64,000 bases of DNA from Isoetes taiwanensis (GCA_021234155.1 JAJEKV010000551.1:1-64000), one strand, 5' to 3'. Counted from the stretch's first letter, positions 1-12,251 are shown. Program-made: numbers and translations. Notes: generated by a model not told the origin, from the letters alone.

Positions 1-171
1 TGCTCGAAATATAATTATGTGTACCTTTTGCACTTGTCTACAATTTGAACTTCAACATGTTCCATGCTATATTTTACAAACCGGGTAGTTCACACGGTAC
101 AAACCCTTTGCAAATTCAATTCAATTCAAAAAGTAACACAATACAAAGCACCGCAAATTCAAAGCCTTCAC

Positions 172-1473
172 CTAATCCAAGGCATCCACCATTTCGGGAA
201 GACTTCCTAGCAACATCTCATGCACATCATCGACAATGCAAAAGCGCACTAGCACCTTTAACCCGTGATTTATCTTCTTCATGGGAAATTTAGCTCCAAT
301 AACGGACTCTCGGCACCAATACTTCTCTATCATCCAACGGCTTATATTTGTTATGGCAACTTGGCAATTTCGATAATAGTAAGCTGATATGATCAAGCGT
401 CACCTACATGATGCTCATTCTTGTAATCATCAATATTTGTTTGATCCAATACATGCTTTTCTCTAGTGCAAGCAAGAACATAGTATGTCACATCTTCCTC
501 ATTACCGGGAAGAGCAAAAGAAGCAAAATTATCACCAAACCGTATCACATCATGTAACTCCTCTACCTCATTTGCAAACATTGCGGTTTCGATTCCAATT
601 TGTACCTTCAAAGATGTGCACATGGGACTAGCTTCTTCAATGTCCACTTTCCACGGTGTTGAATAGACTCACATGCACGCCATTCAAAGTTTATCAGTGC
701 CTTCGCAAAAACAAGATAGTGGTCTAACCATCGGTAAGGTTGGGTCCTCGGGACTTATGGAAGATACACGGTGCCGACTTTGGACACCCGGGAAGGGGTT
801 GCACATCAAATGGCTTTGACTTTGTCAATCTTCAGCCTCCTTCACTTCCCAATACACTCTACTTAACTTGAGATTTCTTGTTTCTCAAAACAACACGGGC
901 ATCATGAGCACCCTTTATTTCAATCCCATGCTCTCTTCTTTGCTCAGCGGCCAAGAGTTGCTTGGCCTTGGCAGCCTCTCCATCATGTTCCCCTTCCCAT
1001 GCCCCGATCCGAAGAAATTCCATTGTACCACGAATGCCATCGCCGACAATGGTACCGCATATGAAGTAGAATGATCTTCTGGATTTGAACTGAGCAGCAC
1101 AACCATCTGACCACACGAGATGATACCGCATGTGAGATCCTCCATTCTCTTTCAACCACTGAAGATGAAGTTGAAATGCATGTTGTACAAAATGTGTGTC
1201 ATGACTTCTATCATCAGAAACATATAAGTGAACAGTCTTCTGCAACTTACCATTTACCTTGAAGAGAGTGATGTGTACCAAAATAGTGATCTGGTCTGCA
1301 TTCCAATGTTCAGACTGCACTTCTTTGAAGGGCTGCAATGTGTAATTTTCTGCAAAGTCTACTACTGATATCACAGAATCATCTCTTAGACTCTGAATGC
1401 TTCTCCTAAATTCCTTGCTCTGCCAATGAGCTGCAAAGTTGTGATGCACAAACTTTTTCATGTGATCAAACAT
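172..1473 (-). pseudogene. Transposase-like protein of the DxxENY...HGKG type, frame-broken
   Basis: The longest open piece (859-1473, 204 codons) contains VVDFAENYTLQPF followed by a conserved QSEHWN block, then LVWSDGCAAQF, then a GTMEF segment. The next expected motif, WNFFGSGHGKG, lies in another frame (about 960-1030), so a frameshift separates them. Further minus-strand pieces at 393-647 (YYVLACTREKHVL) and 172-396 continue the same protein and look like its C-terminal part. Proteins with this D-x-x-E-N-Y / SDG / GHGKG series occur as multicopy genes in plants and animals and are best explained as RNaseH-fold transposase relatives; that family assignment is from memory. A splice-acceptor-like sequence lies just before the first methionine (about 1478), so an upstream exon is probable. 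It sits about 200 bp downstream of the Ulp1-like gene on the same strand. Breaks: at least two frame changes plus stops in the C-terminal part. Confidence 0.5.
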
Positions 1474-1674
1474 AATAAGCCCTGTAAGTAATCCAGGGCA
1501 GTTAGGTTAGCCATACATCTAACCTGACCAAGCCTAAGGATAAGACAGAAAGTCTAAACTAATTCTAGTTTTTAACCCTTGATAGAAATTAAAGCGTTGC
1601 AAACAATTTCTTATTCAAATAAATTTCAAAGTACAATAGTCAATTAGCTTTAAATTCCATAAGTTGGAATGAGT

Positions 1675-4600
1675 TTAACTACCACTCTTCTGCCCAGGCC
1701 CAGTGACAACTTGTTTTGTCTCATCTCTTCTTCTCAAACCATATTCAATCATGGCTTTTATTAATACATTTCTTCTGCCAAGTGCAAAATCCTTGTCGAA
1801 CCATGTTGATGAAAACTGCAACAAACACAAGAATTAAGATCCGCTACAATAAAACATCCCAAAAGATTTATGTGAAATATAAGAACAACTCACCATGCTT
1901 TTAGAATTCACTTGGGCATCCACAAAAGCTTGCATAAAGGCCATCACATAAAGACCGCAGACTTATATTATCCGGTTGTTGTGGAACCTCGGAATAGTTT
2001 CCTTCTTTCTTTGCATTCTTCACATATAATTCAACTCTACGTGAGCTAGAGTTGGTTAGATATGTGATGACATCCTTATGAAGCCCTGCACACACAAATG
2101 AGAACATGCAACTAAGATTTAAGCAAGCGCGTGGTGGTACATATTGAAAAGAAAATGCTCACATATTTAGGAGTTTGTTGTCCTTTGTTATACCGGTCAT
2201 GGAGTTCAACACAATAATTGCGGGAGAAGCCATTGAGGTGGTACTTTGCAATTTTTGCGAACTCTAAAACAAAAATCACCAAAACATGATGGGCGGGGTC
2301 CTCAACTTGAACTGGAACCATAATATCTTGGCATTTACTAACAACAATGCCTTGTAGCCCTTTCTCAACCGCACTTACACTTTGTTGTCCCATACTATTA
2401 GCATCCAGGGCTAATCTTTTAAATGCTGCCCGATAAGTCAAAAAGTTTTCTGAAGGGAAGAAAAAGAAGACATCTCGCCATTTGGATGTCAATGTGCTGC
2501 TCACATACCTTCCGAATATGTCTAAATGTCTGTTAGACATGTACCTATCTTTAAACAATGTCTCCACACAGTATTTCGTGACCTTAATCAGAGGTTCAGC
2601 TTGGAACGGATAGAATGGAACCATTGTGCGAAGGTTATCCATGTCACTGCAAACCAAGCATCAATGGTAACTAGAATAAAACACATATTTACTAATCCAA
2701 TTACACTTACAGTTGCTCAACTGATGTCTGGCTTCTAGTTCTCTTAGCTGGCCGCGACACCTTTGTATCTTTTCTTTTTCTTGACTCTTTCTCGTTCACA
2801 CCACTATCTGTATCTGTTCTATCCTCAGATTCCTCCTTCTCTTGCTTCACCACAACCACCTGCTTCATATCTGTAGCCACATTCTCCACTAAAATTTCTT
2901 GATTACCCGGTTGTATATGTTCTGTCTTACATGATTCTTCAATCTTTTCGATTGTAGTTCCAACTAAGGCCATAGATCCACTAGTTTCCTCTGTTTCTGC
3001 GAATAATAAAATGTATGAACATGCAATAACTAAATGCAATAAGTAGTTTTTGACTTACCACTTGAAAACAACATTTCAAGTTCGGTCTGATGATGTGGCA
3101 TTGGCTTTAGAATTGGTACCTTACGCACATTATGCGCGCAATCTTTTTTCTTTGGAGTGTCGAAGACCTCTACAATAATATCTTTTTTTTCTTTAGAGTG
3201 TCGAGAGGCGGCCTCATTGTTCTCTATTTCATTTGGTTCCAAAGACTACAAGATAACTCATTGTCAACAAAGCATAAACATCAAGAAAATGTAGAAATTA
3301 AACTAATATGGACACACACCGTGTTTGCCACATTCACCCTTTGCTTCGGGGAGCTCAATTTGTTGTGCATATGAAGCTACAATTGTAGCTTTGCTTGTGA
3401 CAACTGTATATCATTATTAAAAAATGAGCTCAATTTGCTTCCTTATAAAATCCGGCAAATTCATTTAAAACTAATTACTTACTTGATGTTCCTTTTCCTC
3501 CTCTCTCATGCTCTGCTACAAATGTGTTGAATGTGTTCAGAGGTGACCTAGATGTGGACGGGGTTGACTTATCATGCTTCCCTCCATAATAATCATCTAC
3601 ACAACTTGAAAAATCAAGTGTCTTTGCAGGAGGATCTACTCTGTTCTTGCCGGCATCTGCATACGAGGTGAAATTGAAATACATATGAAAATACCATAAC
3701 CACATATCACATACCTTTCTCTGGCTTCTTTATACTACCCATGTCACCTGCAAGAATGAAAGCATTACCAATAATAACTAGATGACTGAAAGAAATGTAC
3801 AATCCAGAAAAGCAATGTACAATCCAATTCCAAATGTATTCCATGTATTTGTATTGCAGAACTATGTACAGTTTTATGTACACACATCCAAATGTAGAAA
3901 GCTTCCTAGAAAAAAGAATTCATAAATGCATTCCATGTAGCTGTGTTAGATATATTAGATATATGTATTTGGAGCCAACTGTAGAAAAGCTTACTGGAAA
4001 ATTGTAATTGCATTAAAATGTATCATAGAGTACAGCATGTATCAAAATGTCCCCCAGTAGAAGACCACATGTTATACAAATGTACACACAGGCAGTTACC
4101 TACTTATCCTATTTTCTTAGTACATAAAAGTAACTCCTCAATATTATCTGGCAACACTGTACACCATGCACATTAATAATAACATGATGTTTACACCAGC
4201 CTAGAAAAGCAAAACGATCCAACCCTACAAATCTTCACTTCAACCTACATTTTAAAACCCAAATGTAATTAATATACTAAAGGAACAATTAATGCACAAC
4301 CAATGCACAACTTCTAACTAATATCCATCTACCAATCTTACACCTGAACTAATAAAGAAAGACATGAAAGAAATCGATTATGCATGCTTACCTTTTCAAT
4401 CAGCCCAATACGAGGTAGATTCACATCCCATATGCGACTGCATGCACCATGAGTTGTTCCTTGTGCTAGCAAGATGGGAGATACATAATAGGCGATGGGA
4501 TATGCGCAAGATGCCAATACCTTTGAGGGAGGAACAAAACTCTTGCTCATAATTTATGCGGACTGAAAAAAAGACATTTGGCTGCTCTTCCGTGAAACCA

Positions 4601-5592
4601 AAGAAAGAGGAGGGGCCTGAAAGCTAAGACCAGAGGGAGTGATCTAAGAACTCCCTCAACTCCAAAATCTTTGTGTCCCCTTCCTCAATTGCTCTCTTCT
4701 TTGAAGACCTTAAATTGAGTTCGAGAATCTAGGCTGCCTCAACTCAGATGCTTTTTTGCTTCCACTTCCTTGCTAAGCTTCATTAGATCCACGCTTCGCT
4801 TGCTCTTTGCGCCAGTGCATCCTCCACCTTCCATTTTATGTGCTCAAACTTCTAGCTTTTACCGTCACTTCCATCCATCTGGCTGTTGAAATGCCTCAAC
4901 TCGACGCCAGTTCAAATTAGTCATCGGCCTCATGGACTAGCTTAGAATATCTTGCCCTTTCCCTTCCCTATGCTTCAAAGTCTCATTATAGATGCGGTCT
5001 GCGTCTCACCGTAAGTTCTGCATCTCCTTACATATCTTTCCTTCAAAAGGATCACGCTCTCAAAAATACATTCAAACTGTCGGATCCTCTTTTTGTAGAA
5101 AGTATCATAGGACTTGTGGCCCTTGGCATTCTTTTGGACTTAAGTATTACAACTTCAGTCAAAACCTCAGTTCTTTGACCTTGCTTTTTTAGGCAGTAGG
5201 TGTTTTTTTAACATCATCCCAATCAAGGCGATTCACCTTTTAAGTGTAAAGGCAAATGCTCTAGCAAAATACAGGGGAACATAGTGATTACGTACATCTT
5301 TTCCTACGAATGCAAACTCATACCACTTAAAAATTCTGCTTGGTCTTCCAACTTCACCAGCTCATCCTTGTACCCGTGCCTGGTAGGTTCCTTAGATCCC
5401 CAAACACATTCACTAAAGAGTTGTACTCTGCAAATTTTCCTTGAATTTCATATTCGCCCGGATCCCTTGCGAGAAAATCTGTGTCCTCCTTCTTGCGGCC
5501 GGGACTTCCGGACTTCAAATGTGTTGCTTTGGAAGCCACAGGAGATTTTGGACGATCACGAGGGCATTACTCTTCTTTAGTGTCTTTGCCAT
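1675..5592 (-). CDS. Multi-exon gene with Ulp1-like (C48) cysteine peptidase domain
   Basis: I can place exons with GT/AG boundaries at 4392-4550, 3715-3747, 3483-3656, 3320-3403, 3059-3245, 2711-2996, 2163-2646, 1894-2085 and 1675-1815 (stop TAA at 1675). A likely first exon starts at the ATG at 5592 and runs to about 5354. The middle exons are charged and low-complexity (ends KRTRSQTSVEQL). The exon at 2163-2646 carries DPAHHVLVIFVLEFAK, matching the His block of Ulp1/SENP peptidases; the exon at 1894-2085 carries VPQQPDN then, in another frame, CGLYVMAFMQAF, the catalytic-Cys block. Known role of the family: cleavage of SUMO or SUMO-like modifiers; plant transposons often carry such genes. 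Odd points: the usual catalytic Asp after the His block appears as Asn (KYHLNGF), and the reading frame changes near 1975. It may be a transposon-borne gene or a decayed host gene. Confidence 0.55.
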
Positions 5593-6457
5593 TGTCTATA
5601 CCGCAATGCAACAAAATATCTTTTAATTGTCCTAAAAGGTGCAACAATCGAGCTTGCACATGTAAACAAAACCCTAAAGTAATAAATTAGCAATGAAAAG
5701 AAAAAAACTAGGGAAGAAGGCGTTGTACCTTTGATTTGTTGAGAATGGCCAAGCGACTTGGAAGGCGTGCTTTAGTCGCTTGCAAGAGATCGAGTGCGGA
5801 TCGCGAGGGTAAGCGAGAGAGATCAAATGACAAACAAAGCGGGGAAGAAAGAATTGGAGGGAATTTTCGATATGCCTATTCGGCGAAAAAAAAAAAACCA
5901 AAATTCACGGTAATTATTATACATTTCTAAAAATGTATATGTATTAAAATGACCCAATATTTTATCACCCTAACGTGCTTTACCCAGTCATAGAAGATTA
6001 AAATTTGGACCATATGTCTTTGTTCAATATATTACCAATTCAACCATTTTTTAGCAGATATTTAAGCTTTTTTAGTCCTTTATAGATTTAACAACACATT
6101 TGTTTTACAACAATTGTTTATTATGATCTATTTAAAGGATTGTTACCATCTAAGATATAAAGCCCATAGCCTATACCATGGATTGCGATAATTAATCAGC
6201 GAGGCATATCCGCCCCGTGTTCTTACTTATTACTCAAAACATAATAGGTGGGTGATCAGCCACCTTTGCCTCGACATTCATCAACATCTTTTGTGTCGGT
6301 ATCATGAAGGATGATTTAAAATAAATTTCAGCAAAATGAAGCCTCATCAAGAGCCTTTACATCAACCAGTTATTCATGCATAAGCCTGTCACACTCCCAT
6401 TATACCCGTATCATTTAAAAAGGATTCCATTGCAATTAAACAACATATAGCAGTAAC
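5593..6457. other. No gene seen; AT-rich spacer
   Basis: AT-rich sequence left of the copia element. I see only short chance reading frames, an A-run near 5887-5900 and no conserved motif. Confidence 0.5.
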
Positions 6458-6462
6458 AAGAC

Positions 6463-6862
6463 TGATAAAAAATTGGTGAATGGAAGTGCCGGGGATTTCT
6501 CGATAACCCAAACTCAAACGGTAAGCTTCTCTTATGATAGCTTCTGCGCAAACACCCAAATCGGCTTAGCGAGGTCACTCCAATCGCTTCGGTAAGTCAG
6601 ACTCTGTACCGCATACGGTAATCTCCGCGGTGATCCGTGCGTGTTCTTACGCACCTGGCGAATCCGAGACGGTTAGCCTCCCGGCTCCTTCGTCGGCAGA
6701 GCTACTAAGCGATCGACTACGTATTCAAGTTCGGTGTCTACGCTTGTCGTGCGCTGTTGAATCCATCTCTCCCTTTATCGCTTTCACGAACCAGCCGTTT
6801 CCAAAAGCGTGTGTTTGTCTTCAATCAGGCCATCCTGCGTGTCGTCTGTTGTAATTCCATCA
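6463..6862 (-). repeat. Copia 3' LTR (left copy)
   Basis: Begins TGATAAAAAATTGG and ends TTCCATCA; near-identical to 11164-11581. The purine-rich tract expected on the coding strand next to a 3' LTR is present as TTCTCCCCC on the plus strand at 6863-6871. Confidence 0.9.
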
Positions 6863-7008
6863 TTCTCCCCCTCGGCACATACAGCTCATAATTCCTACTT
6901 GTTCCTTTGCAATATGGAGTTTTGGTTCGATGTAGAACCTTAGTCAATATATCACTTTGTTGCAATGCGATGGGAATGTATTCTACATTTATTTCACCCC
7001 TTTCTACT

Positions 7009-7344
7009 TCATCGAGATGAAATGGTGATGAACCTCGATATGCTTAGTTCGCGAATGACAAAGCTGGATTTTTTGCTCATGGCTATCCCTTTGTTGTCAC
7101 AATAAATTGTTGTTGTGCAGTGTATGACTTCCCGAATTCCTTGAGCATCGCGCGCAGCCAAATGATCTCCGATGAACAACGCCACATATTTTGCTTCTGC
7201 CTTGGATTTTGCAACACACTCTTGTTTTTCTTGACCCATGATATTTGCCGTGCCTCCAAACTTACAAAGATATCCAGTGGACTTTCTATCATCGGTGTCT
7301 CCTCCCGGTCGCATCACGCATATCCAACTAGGGTTATCTCCCAT
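7009..7344 (-). pseudogene. Copia RNase H domain, C-terminal end of pol
   Basis: The minus-strand frame contains STGYLCKFGG, a block where copia elements usually have STSGYVFxxG, then KSKAEAKYVAL (usual STxEAEYxAL), then TTIYCDNKGIAMSKK (usual IxCDNQSAIxLAxN). These are the standard RNase H signatures of plant copia elements. The domain closes pol just before the 3' LTR. A tandem frame shadow at 7083-7292 shows that the frame slips at least once. Confidence 0.85.
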
Positions 7345-7799
7345 TCCCCTTTCAAAACATAGCAGGTGGTGGGGTACCCTTTAGATATCGAGGACCCTTT
7401 TTGCGGCTATCCGGTGTTCCCTTCTGGTTTATTTAAAACCTGGCGAGAAGATTGCCGACATAAGTAATATCGGCCTTGTCTTTGTTTTGCGATTATACAA
7501 CGGAGCTGCCAACTAGTGACCTATAGGGTCTACCTTTCATCTCTTTCTCCTCTTGGTGTTTGTGGGCACATTTTACCCGAACAATTTTACTCCTGGCGCC
7601 AATGGTGTCTTAGCTATATTGCAATCAAGCATTAAATTTGACTAGCATCTTCTTGATATCTTGTTCTTGGTGAAGTCTGAGCACACCGCGCCCTATCTCT
7701 TCTTACTTCCATTCCCAGCGGTTTTGAAGATCTCCAAGATGGAGTCATTTTGAACCCGACTTCTCAACAATAGCTTACACTTGTCCGGCAAAGCTTTTT

Positions 7800-8296
7800 T
7801 GTCATTCTTGGCTATGATGCAATCATCGACATACAAAGCCATTATCGGCATTTATCTCCTTCCCTTTTCATGTAAAGATTACCTGTTTTTTTTAATTTAA
7901 TGAATCCACTTTGTCAATCAAAAAACTTGTTCATGCATAAGTACCATTGTCTAGATGCCTCAATCCATAAATAGCCTTTTTAATTTGCATACCATATTAT
8001 TACCACCTTTCGTATCCATGAGGCTGCTCCATATAGATTTCTTCTTCTAAGTCTGGTTCAAGAACACGATCTTGACATCCATATGACCCAATTCCATATC
8101 ATTTTGTCTTTGCAATGGCTATGAGTGCTCTCAAACTAGTCATCTTAATGATAGGTGAGAATGTGTCCTTAAAGTCTACTCCTTCTAGTTTGTGTATATC
8201 CCTTAGCAACCAAAGCGAGCTTTGTACCTCTCGGCCGGACCCATCCGCCTTTCTTTTAATCTTAAAAATCCACTTACTAGGCAACATTCTTGCCAT
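7800..8296 (-). pseudogene. Copia reverse transcriptase domain, broken
   Basis: The 8099-8296 piece has KWIFKIKRKADGS followed by the block LEGVDFKDTFSPIIKMTSLR (usual VDYxETFSPVVKxxSIR), the N-terminal RT motifs. The catalytic YVDD box lies at 7822-7833 in a frame reading MALYVDDCIIAKND. Between them the frame is interrupted, with stops and indels. The function would be copying element RNA into DNA in a cytoplasmic particle; this copy is not intact. Confidence 0.85.
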
Positions 8297-8885
8297 TTGG
8301 TCGGCACCAAGTCATAGGTTCGGTTTGTTGTTTAAATGAATCCAACTCATTCCTCATTGCTTCTTTCCACATGCATCACGGCTTATTCTTTGCTTCTTCC
8401 ACGAGTTTACGGTTCTAAAGTACAAGACAAGATCTTAGGCTTTTCGAGGTCTTGTTGTCTTACCACTTTCTTTTACGCCATATCATACGTATCAAGCGAA
8501 AATTTTGAGATTTGGGGCGTTCGACTTCCTCTGACGAGTCTGCTTGTACTCCCCACGGTTTCTTCAATTATAGTTTCACCACTTTCCTCCTCCCGTTATC
8601 CGGTTTCCGGTGCACTATCAGCCTCTAAGGCTTCATGCACCTCCTGCGGCTCTAAAAACTTCATGCACCTCCCTACGCAGCTCCGGTGTGCGATTGCAGC
8701 ATCGGTTCTGCAACTTCATGCACCACATCACGGTTACTGCGCTTTCTGCTCACTGTATCCTCAATTTCATCATCTTCAAGGTCAATTTCATCTTTCATGG
8801 TTAAACTTATTGTCTCCTAAAATTGCGCATTGCTTCTTCATTTACCCACGAACCACTTTCCAAATATTCTCGGCACCCATACGTG

Positions 8886-9581
8886 TCATCTCAACTTCGC
8901 TAAGCGACTTTCTATCTTTGCATGCGGGATGTTTTCGTTAAATGTCACATCTCTGCTAACATGTATTTTGAGAGTGTTTGGATCATATAACCTGTAACCA
9001 TTCGTTTCTTCATCGTAGCCAACCAGAAAAGTACATATGCTTCTATCATCCAACTTCCTCCTGAGTTCTTCGGGAACCAACATATAGGCTAGACATCCAT
9101 ACACTCTAAAGCGGCTTCCGCAGTTGTCTTTGTCCGGTCAAACCTGTTAAATGCTTTTGTCTCTTTCTTTGCAACACTAGGCAACTTTTGCGAATATGAC
9201 AAGCTGCGCCGCCAGCCCATACGCCCATAAGCTGTTGGGTAGTCCCGCATGCTTAAGCATGGACCTTGTTGCATTCATGACAGTGCGATTCTTCCGTTCT
9301 GCTACACCATTTTGCTGTGGCGTATAGCGACATGTATATTGTCTTCTAATCCCATGCTCCTGACAAAATCTGCAAAATTCACCCGATCTATATTCTCCTC
9401 CAAGATCGGATCTCAAGCATTTAACCTTTAATGATGTTTCCCTTTCAACCTCCGCAACATAGAGCCTAAAGGCATCAAATACTTGGTCTTTGGACCTCAA
9501 AAAGTAACACTTAGTCCTTCTGCTATAGTCATCAATAAATGATGCAAAGTAAAATTTTGACCCTAGACTTTGAACTTGCAT
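8886..9581 (-). pseudogene. Copia integrase domain
   Basis: The 9177-9581 frame contains FIDDYSRRTKCYFLRSKDQV, LRSDLGGEYRSGEF and TPQQNGVAERKNRTVM, which hold the D, D and E of the DDE catalytic core in the usual plant copia spacing. The 8886-9104 frame continues with YGCLAYMLVPEELRRKLD and FLVGYDEETNGYRLYDP, the region between integrase and RT. The junction near 9104-9177 changes frame. Confidence 0.9.
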
Positions 9582-9740
9582 TGGACCACAAACATCTGAA
9601 TGAACTAATTCAAAGTAATTTGTGTGCCCTCTTCCCTTTATTTCAAAAAGGCAATCTACTTTGCTTCCCTAGCATGCATGCTTCACAAACATCATCATGA
9701 CTTTCATGCTCACACATCAAGTCCAAAAAAGATTGTGCTT

Positions 9741-10218
9741 TTACGCAATTTTAATATTATTATGATTTGTATGCGCCAACCTCAAATGCCATGTATGCAG
9801 TTTATCTATGGGAGATATTTTATTGATTGCTTTGATGTCAAACTCAAATAAATTTCCTCTTCTATCAGCATCAAACACCTTCACACCATCTTTAGTAAAC
9901 TTGCATCCGTGCTTATGAAAAAGCAAATCATAACCATTATCAACAAGGTTTGCAACCGAGACCAAGTTAAATAACATTTCTGGACAAAATAGAGTATCGG
10001 TAATCTCAAAACTTCCTTGCCTTCTCTTGATACCTGCAACTCCCCTTTCCATGCACCTTTTGTGTTGCGCCATTTCCCATTTGTACCCTCGAATTGCCCT
10101 TACTCAGCTCAACCTTATTCAACAAACCAGGTGAATTGACTATGGAGACTTCAGCTCCCGAATCTAAAGTCAAAGTGTCAGTTTTATCCAAACCATTTCT
10201 AAAGGTAACATTTGACAC
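9741..10218 (-). pseudogene. Copia protease and GAG-pre-integrase domains
   Basis: The protease piece (10006-10218) has LTLDSGAEVSIVNSP; DSGA replaces the commoner DSGC/DTGA and keeps the catalytic Asp. The following frame (9741-10073) has FCPEMLFNLVSVANLVDNGYD and LHTWHLRLAHTNHNNI, the GAG-pre-integrase zinc-binding region (H...H...C type). They overlap in different frames at 10006-10073, so a frameshift separates them. Confidence 0.85.
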
Positions 10219-10393
10219 TACATCCTTAGAATTTAGTTTTTTACCTTATCCTCACTAAGCACTCCCACTGTTGCCAATTTCTCACTGTTATCATCAATTT
10301 CACTTACAGTTGCCACAGATGATACTCGACCCCTTCCTCGTGAATGTGCTCCTCGCCCACGACTCCACCTTTCTCGATTTGGGCATTACGCTT

Positions 10394-11072
10394 TTATGTG
10401 GCGAACTCCTCCTGGCAAGTAACTTCTTGAATTTGCCCTCTTCCTCTTCCTCGGCCTCTACCTAGTCCCGACCTCTTTCTCATGTATATAAAACGGTTGG
10501 ATGTTCTACGCGAACAGATTTCTCCCTCACACTCATTTCTTTGCAAATTTCTCTTGCTCCATTTCCGTTCTAATTGCTTCCCGGCTTTATCAAGCGTGGC
10601 GATAAGCCTAACTAACCAGACCAAATCTTTGTAAGAATCATGAAAAGCTCTAGTCAAAGCTAATACCTTCTGTTGCTCGAATATTTTACTCGGCTCGCCG
10701 AGATCATGAAGCGACAAAGCGCATCCCAGGTATCAAATCCGTCACTTCTCCACCCTTCTCGAGCGCATGAAGTGCGAACTTGCATCTCGGCACTTCAATG
10801 CGTGAGGAGGTTTTTGCCTCATATCTTTCAAGAAGATATTCCCACATCTCTGAAGGAGGTTTGTGCTGAATTTCAAGCACTATGTCTCCTCCTAATTTTC
10901 GCCATAATGATTGCCTTAGCAATCTCTTCCTCTCATCCGGAGATCTCTTCCTTTTCTCTTCTGAGAACCGAAGCCTCTCTTTACTTTGATTGGTGTCACA
11001 GGCGACTTTCCTTTGACACAAGACTCCTGACTTGTCAACCTTGAGAGCTTGTGAAATCATAGCTTTCCACAA
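10394..11072 (-). pseudogene. Copia gag (UBN2-like), frame-broken
   Basis: The 10704-11072 frame includes MWEYLLERYEAK and FALHALEKGGEV, typical of the copia capsid domain (usual AKEMWDxLxxxYE). The 10394-10717 frame continues into an Arg/Gly-rich tail (GLGRGRGRGRGQ), a nucleic-acid-binding region. I do not see an intact CCHC knuckle. It starts about 90 bp after the primer site, the expected place for gag. Confidence 0.75.
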
Positions 11073-11150
11073 TTGAAAACCGGCTTCATCTCCCTCGAAA
11101 ACTTTGGTCTTTGCTCAAATGTACGTCAACGCAAAACCCCGCCATGATAA

Positions 11151-11162
11151 GACTCGATACCA
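11151..11162 (-). promoter_or_regulatory. Copia primer-binding site (initiator-tRNA-Met-like, mutated)
   Basis: The minus strand reads TGGTATCGAGTC immediately inside the right LTR; the consensus complementary to initiator tRNA-Met is TGGTATCAGAGC. The site fixes the minus orientation of the element. Confidence 0.75.
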
Positions 11163-11163
11163 G

Positions 11164-11581
11164 CGATAAAAATTGGTGAATGGAAGTACTTGGTTTTTCT
11201 CGATAACCCAAACTCAGACGACCCAAGCTTCTCTTATGATAGCTTCACCTTTGCAAACACCCAAATCGGCTTAGCAGGTCACTCCAATCGCTTCGGCCAA
11301 GTCAGACTCTCGTACGCGCATGACCAATCTCCGCGGTGATCCGGACCGTGTTCTTCTGCACCTGGCGAATCAGACAGTTAAGCCTCCGGCTCCTTCGTCC
11401 GGCAGGCTACTAGAAAGTCGATTTCACGTATTCAAGTTCGATCTGTCTCGCTTGTCCGTCGCTTTGTTGAATCCATCTCTCCCTTTATGGCTTTCACGAA
11501 CCATGGTTTCCAAAGCGTGTGTTTGTTTGTGGCACAATCGAGGCCATCACACGCGTAATGCGTCTGTTTGTAATTCCATCA
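11164..11581 (-). repeat. Copia 5' LTR (right copy)
   Basis: Matches 6463-6862 along its whole length with scattered substitutions and small indels at CG and CHG sites; ends CA before the AAGAC duplication. It would hold the element promoter, transcribing leftwards. Confidence 0.9.
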
Positions 11582-11586
11582 AAGAC

Positions 11587-12251
11587 TTTTTACTTCGATC
11601 AGCTTAAATACTTTAACATAATTTATAGAGTCAAATCTATATGATCTCTTAAATACTACTAAAGGCCATCTGTTGCTAAACAGCCTAGTTCTATGTAGAC
11701 AAACTGTAGCAAGTGTTAAACATTCCAAACCTGTTATTGCTAAATTAGCAATTTAAGAAACAACTCCATATTATAGCTGGCCTAGATATATTTCAGAAAT
11801 AATACATTTATAAGCATATAAGAAGTAACCAGAGTTGATATTCTTCATGATCTCCCTTTTTGTACATCATAAGATAAAGGTCTCGGTCAAACCAAAGCAT
11901 CTTCAAGTAAGATTATTACCTATCCATCCAGAAAAAGCCTAAAGAACAAAAAAGTGGACAATGGGAGGAAAACCCCGTACCTGCAGCCAATCAATACTCT
12001 GTTAGCAATAATCTTGGTAACAGGGCAAGGGCCAAAAGGTACAATGGGGTTTTCAGCTCTTCGCTGATCACCCATTTCCTCTTTTGTCCCTTGGGTTAAT
12101 TATGGATATATGCATAAGAATATAACAGATAAGAAAATTTAAACATGAACATATGCACTTTTAAGCACGACAGATCTTGGTATACTCAAAATATGAGTAA
12201 AAGGTAACATCACAAAAGGTGATTTTACCGTTTTAAGAATAATAAATATGC
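11587..12251. other. Flank of copia insertion; one exon-like remnant inside
   Basis: AT-rich sequence continuing the locus interrupted by copia. The only recognisable item is the minus-strand exon relic at 11981-12090, listed separately. Confidence 0.5.
11981..12090 (-). pseudogene. Relic of penultimate exon of the unrecognised four-exon gene
   Basis: The minus strand reads PIVPFGPCPVTKIIANRVL then LIGCR at a GT donor (CTGCAG|GTAC). The copies at 15063-15165 and 37617-37720 read KVPFGPCILT...LIGCR at the same donor. This is a third, more diverged copy in the window and shows that the gene or its duplicates spread more than once. Neighbouring exons are not found beside it. Confidence 0.6.

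Larger units (their letters stand above)
6463..11581 (-). mobile_element. Ty1/copia LTR retrotransposon, complete but eroded
   Basis: Two LTRs of about 400 bp (6463-6862 and 11164-11581) bound gag-pol on the minus strand. The 5-bp duplication AAGAC is present at 6458-6462 and 11582-11586, so the ends are those of the original insertion. Domain order in the direction of transcription is gag, protease, GAG-pre-integrase, integrase, reverse transcriptase, RNase H, which is the copia order (integrase before RT). Frameshifts and stops break every domain, so the copy cannot encode a full polyprotein as it stands in this sequence. The two LTRs differ mostly at CG and CHG sites and by small indels. 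Confidence 0.93.

Noticed and set aside
8336-8941. Plus-strand 201-codon frame as a gene
   Set aside because: It is antisense to the copia pol region between integrase and RT and shows no family motif.
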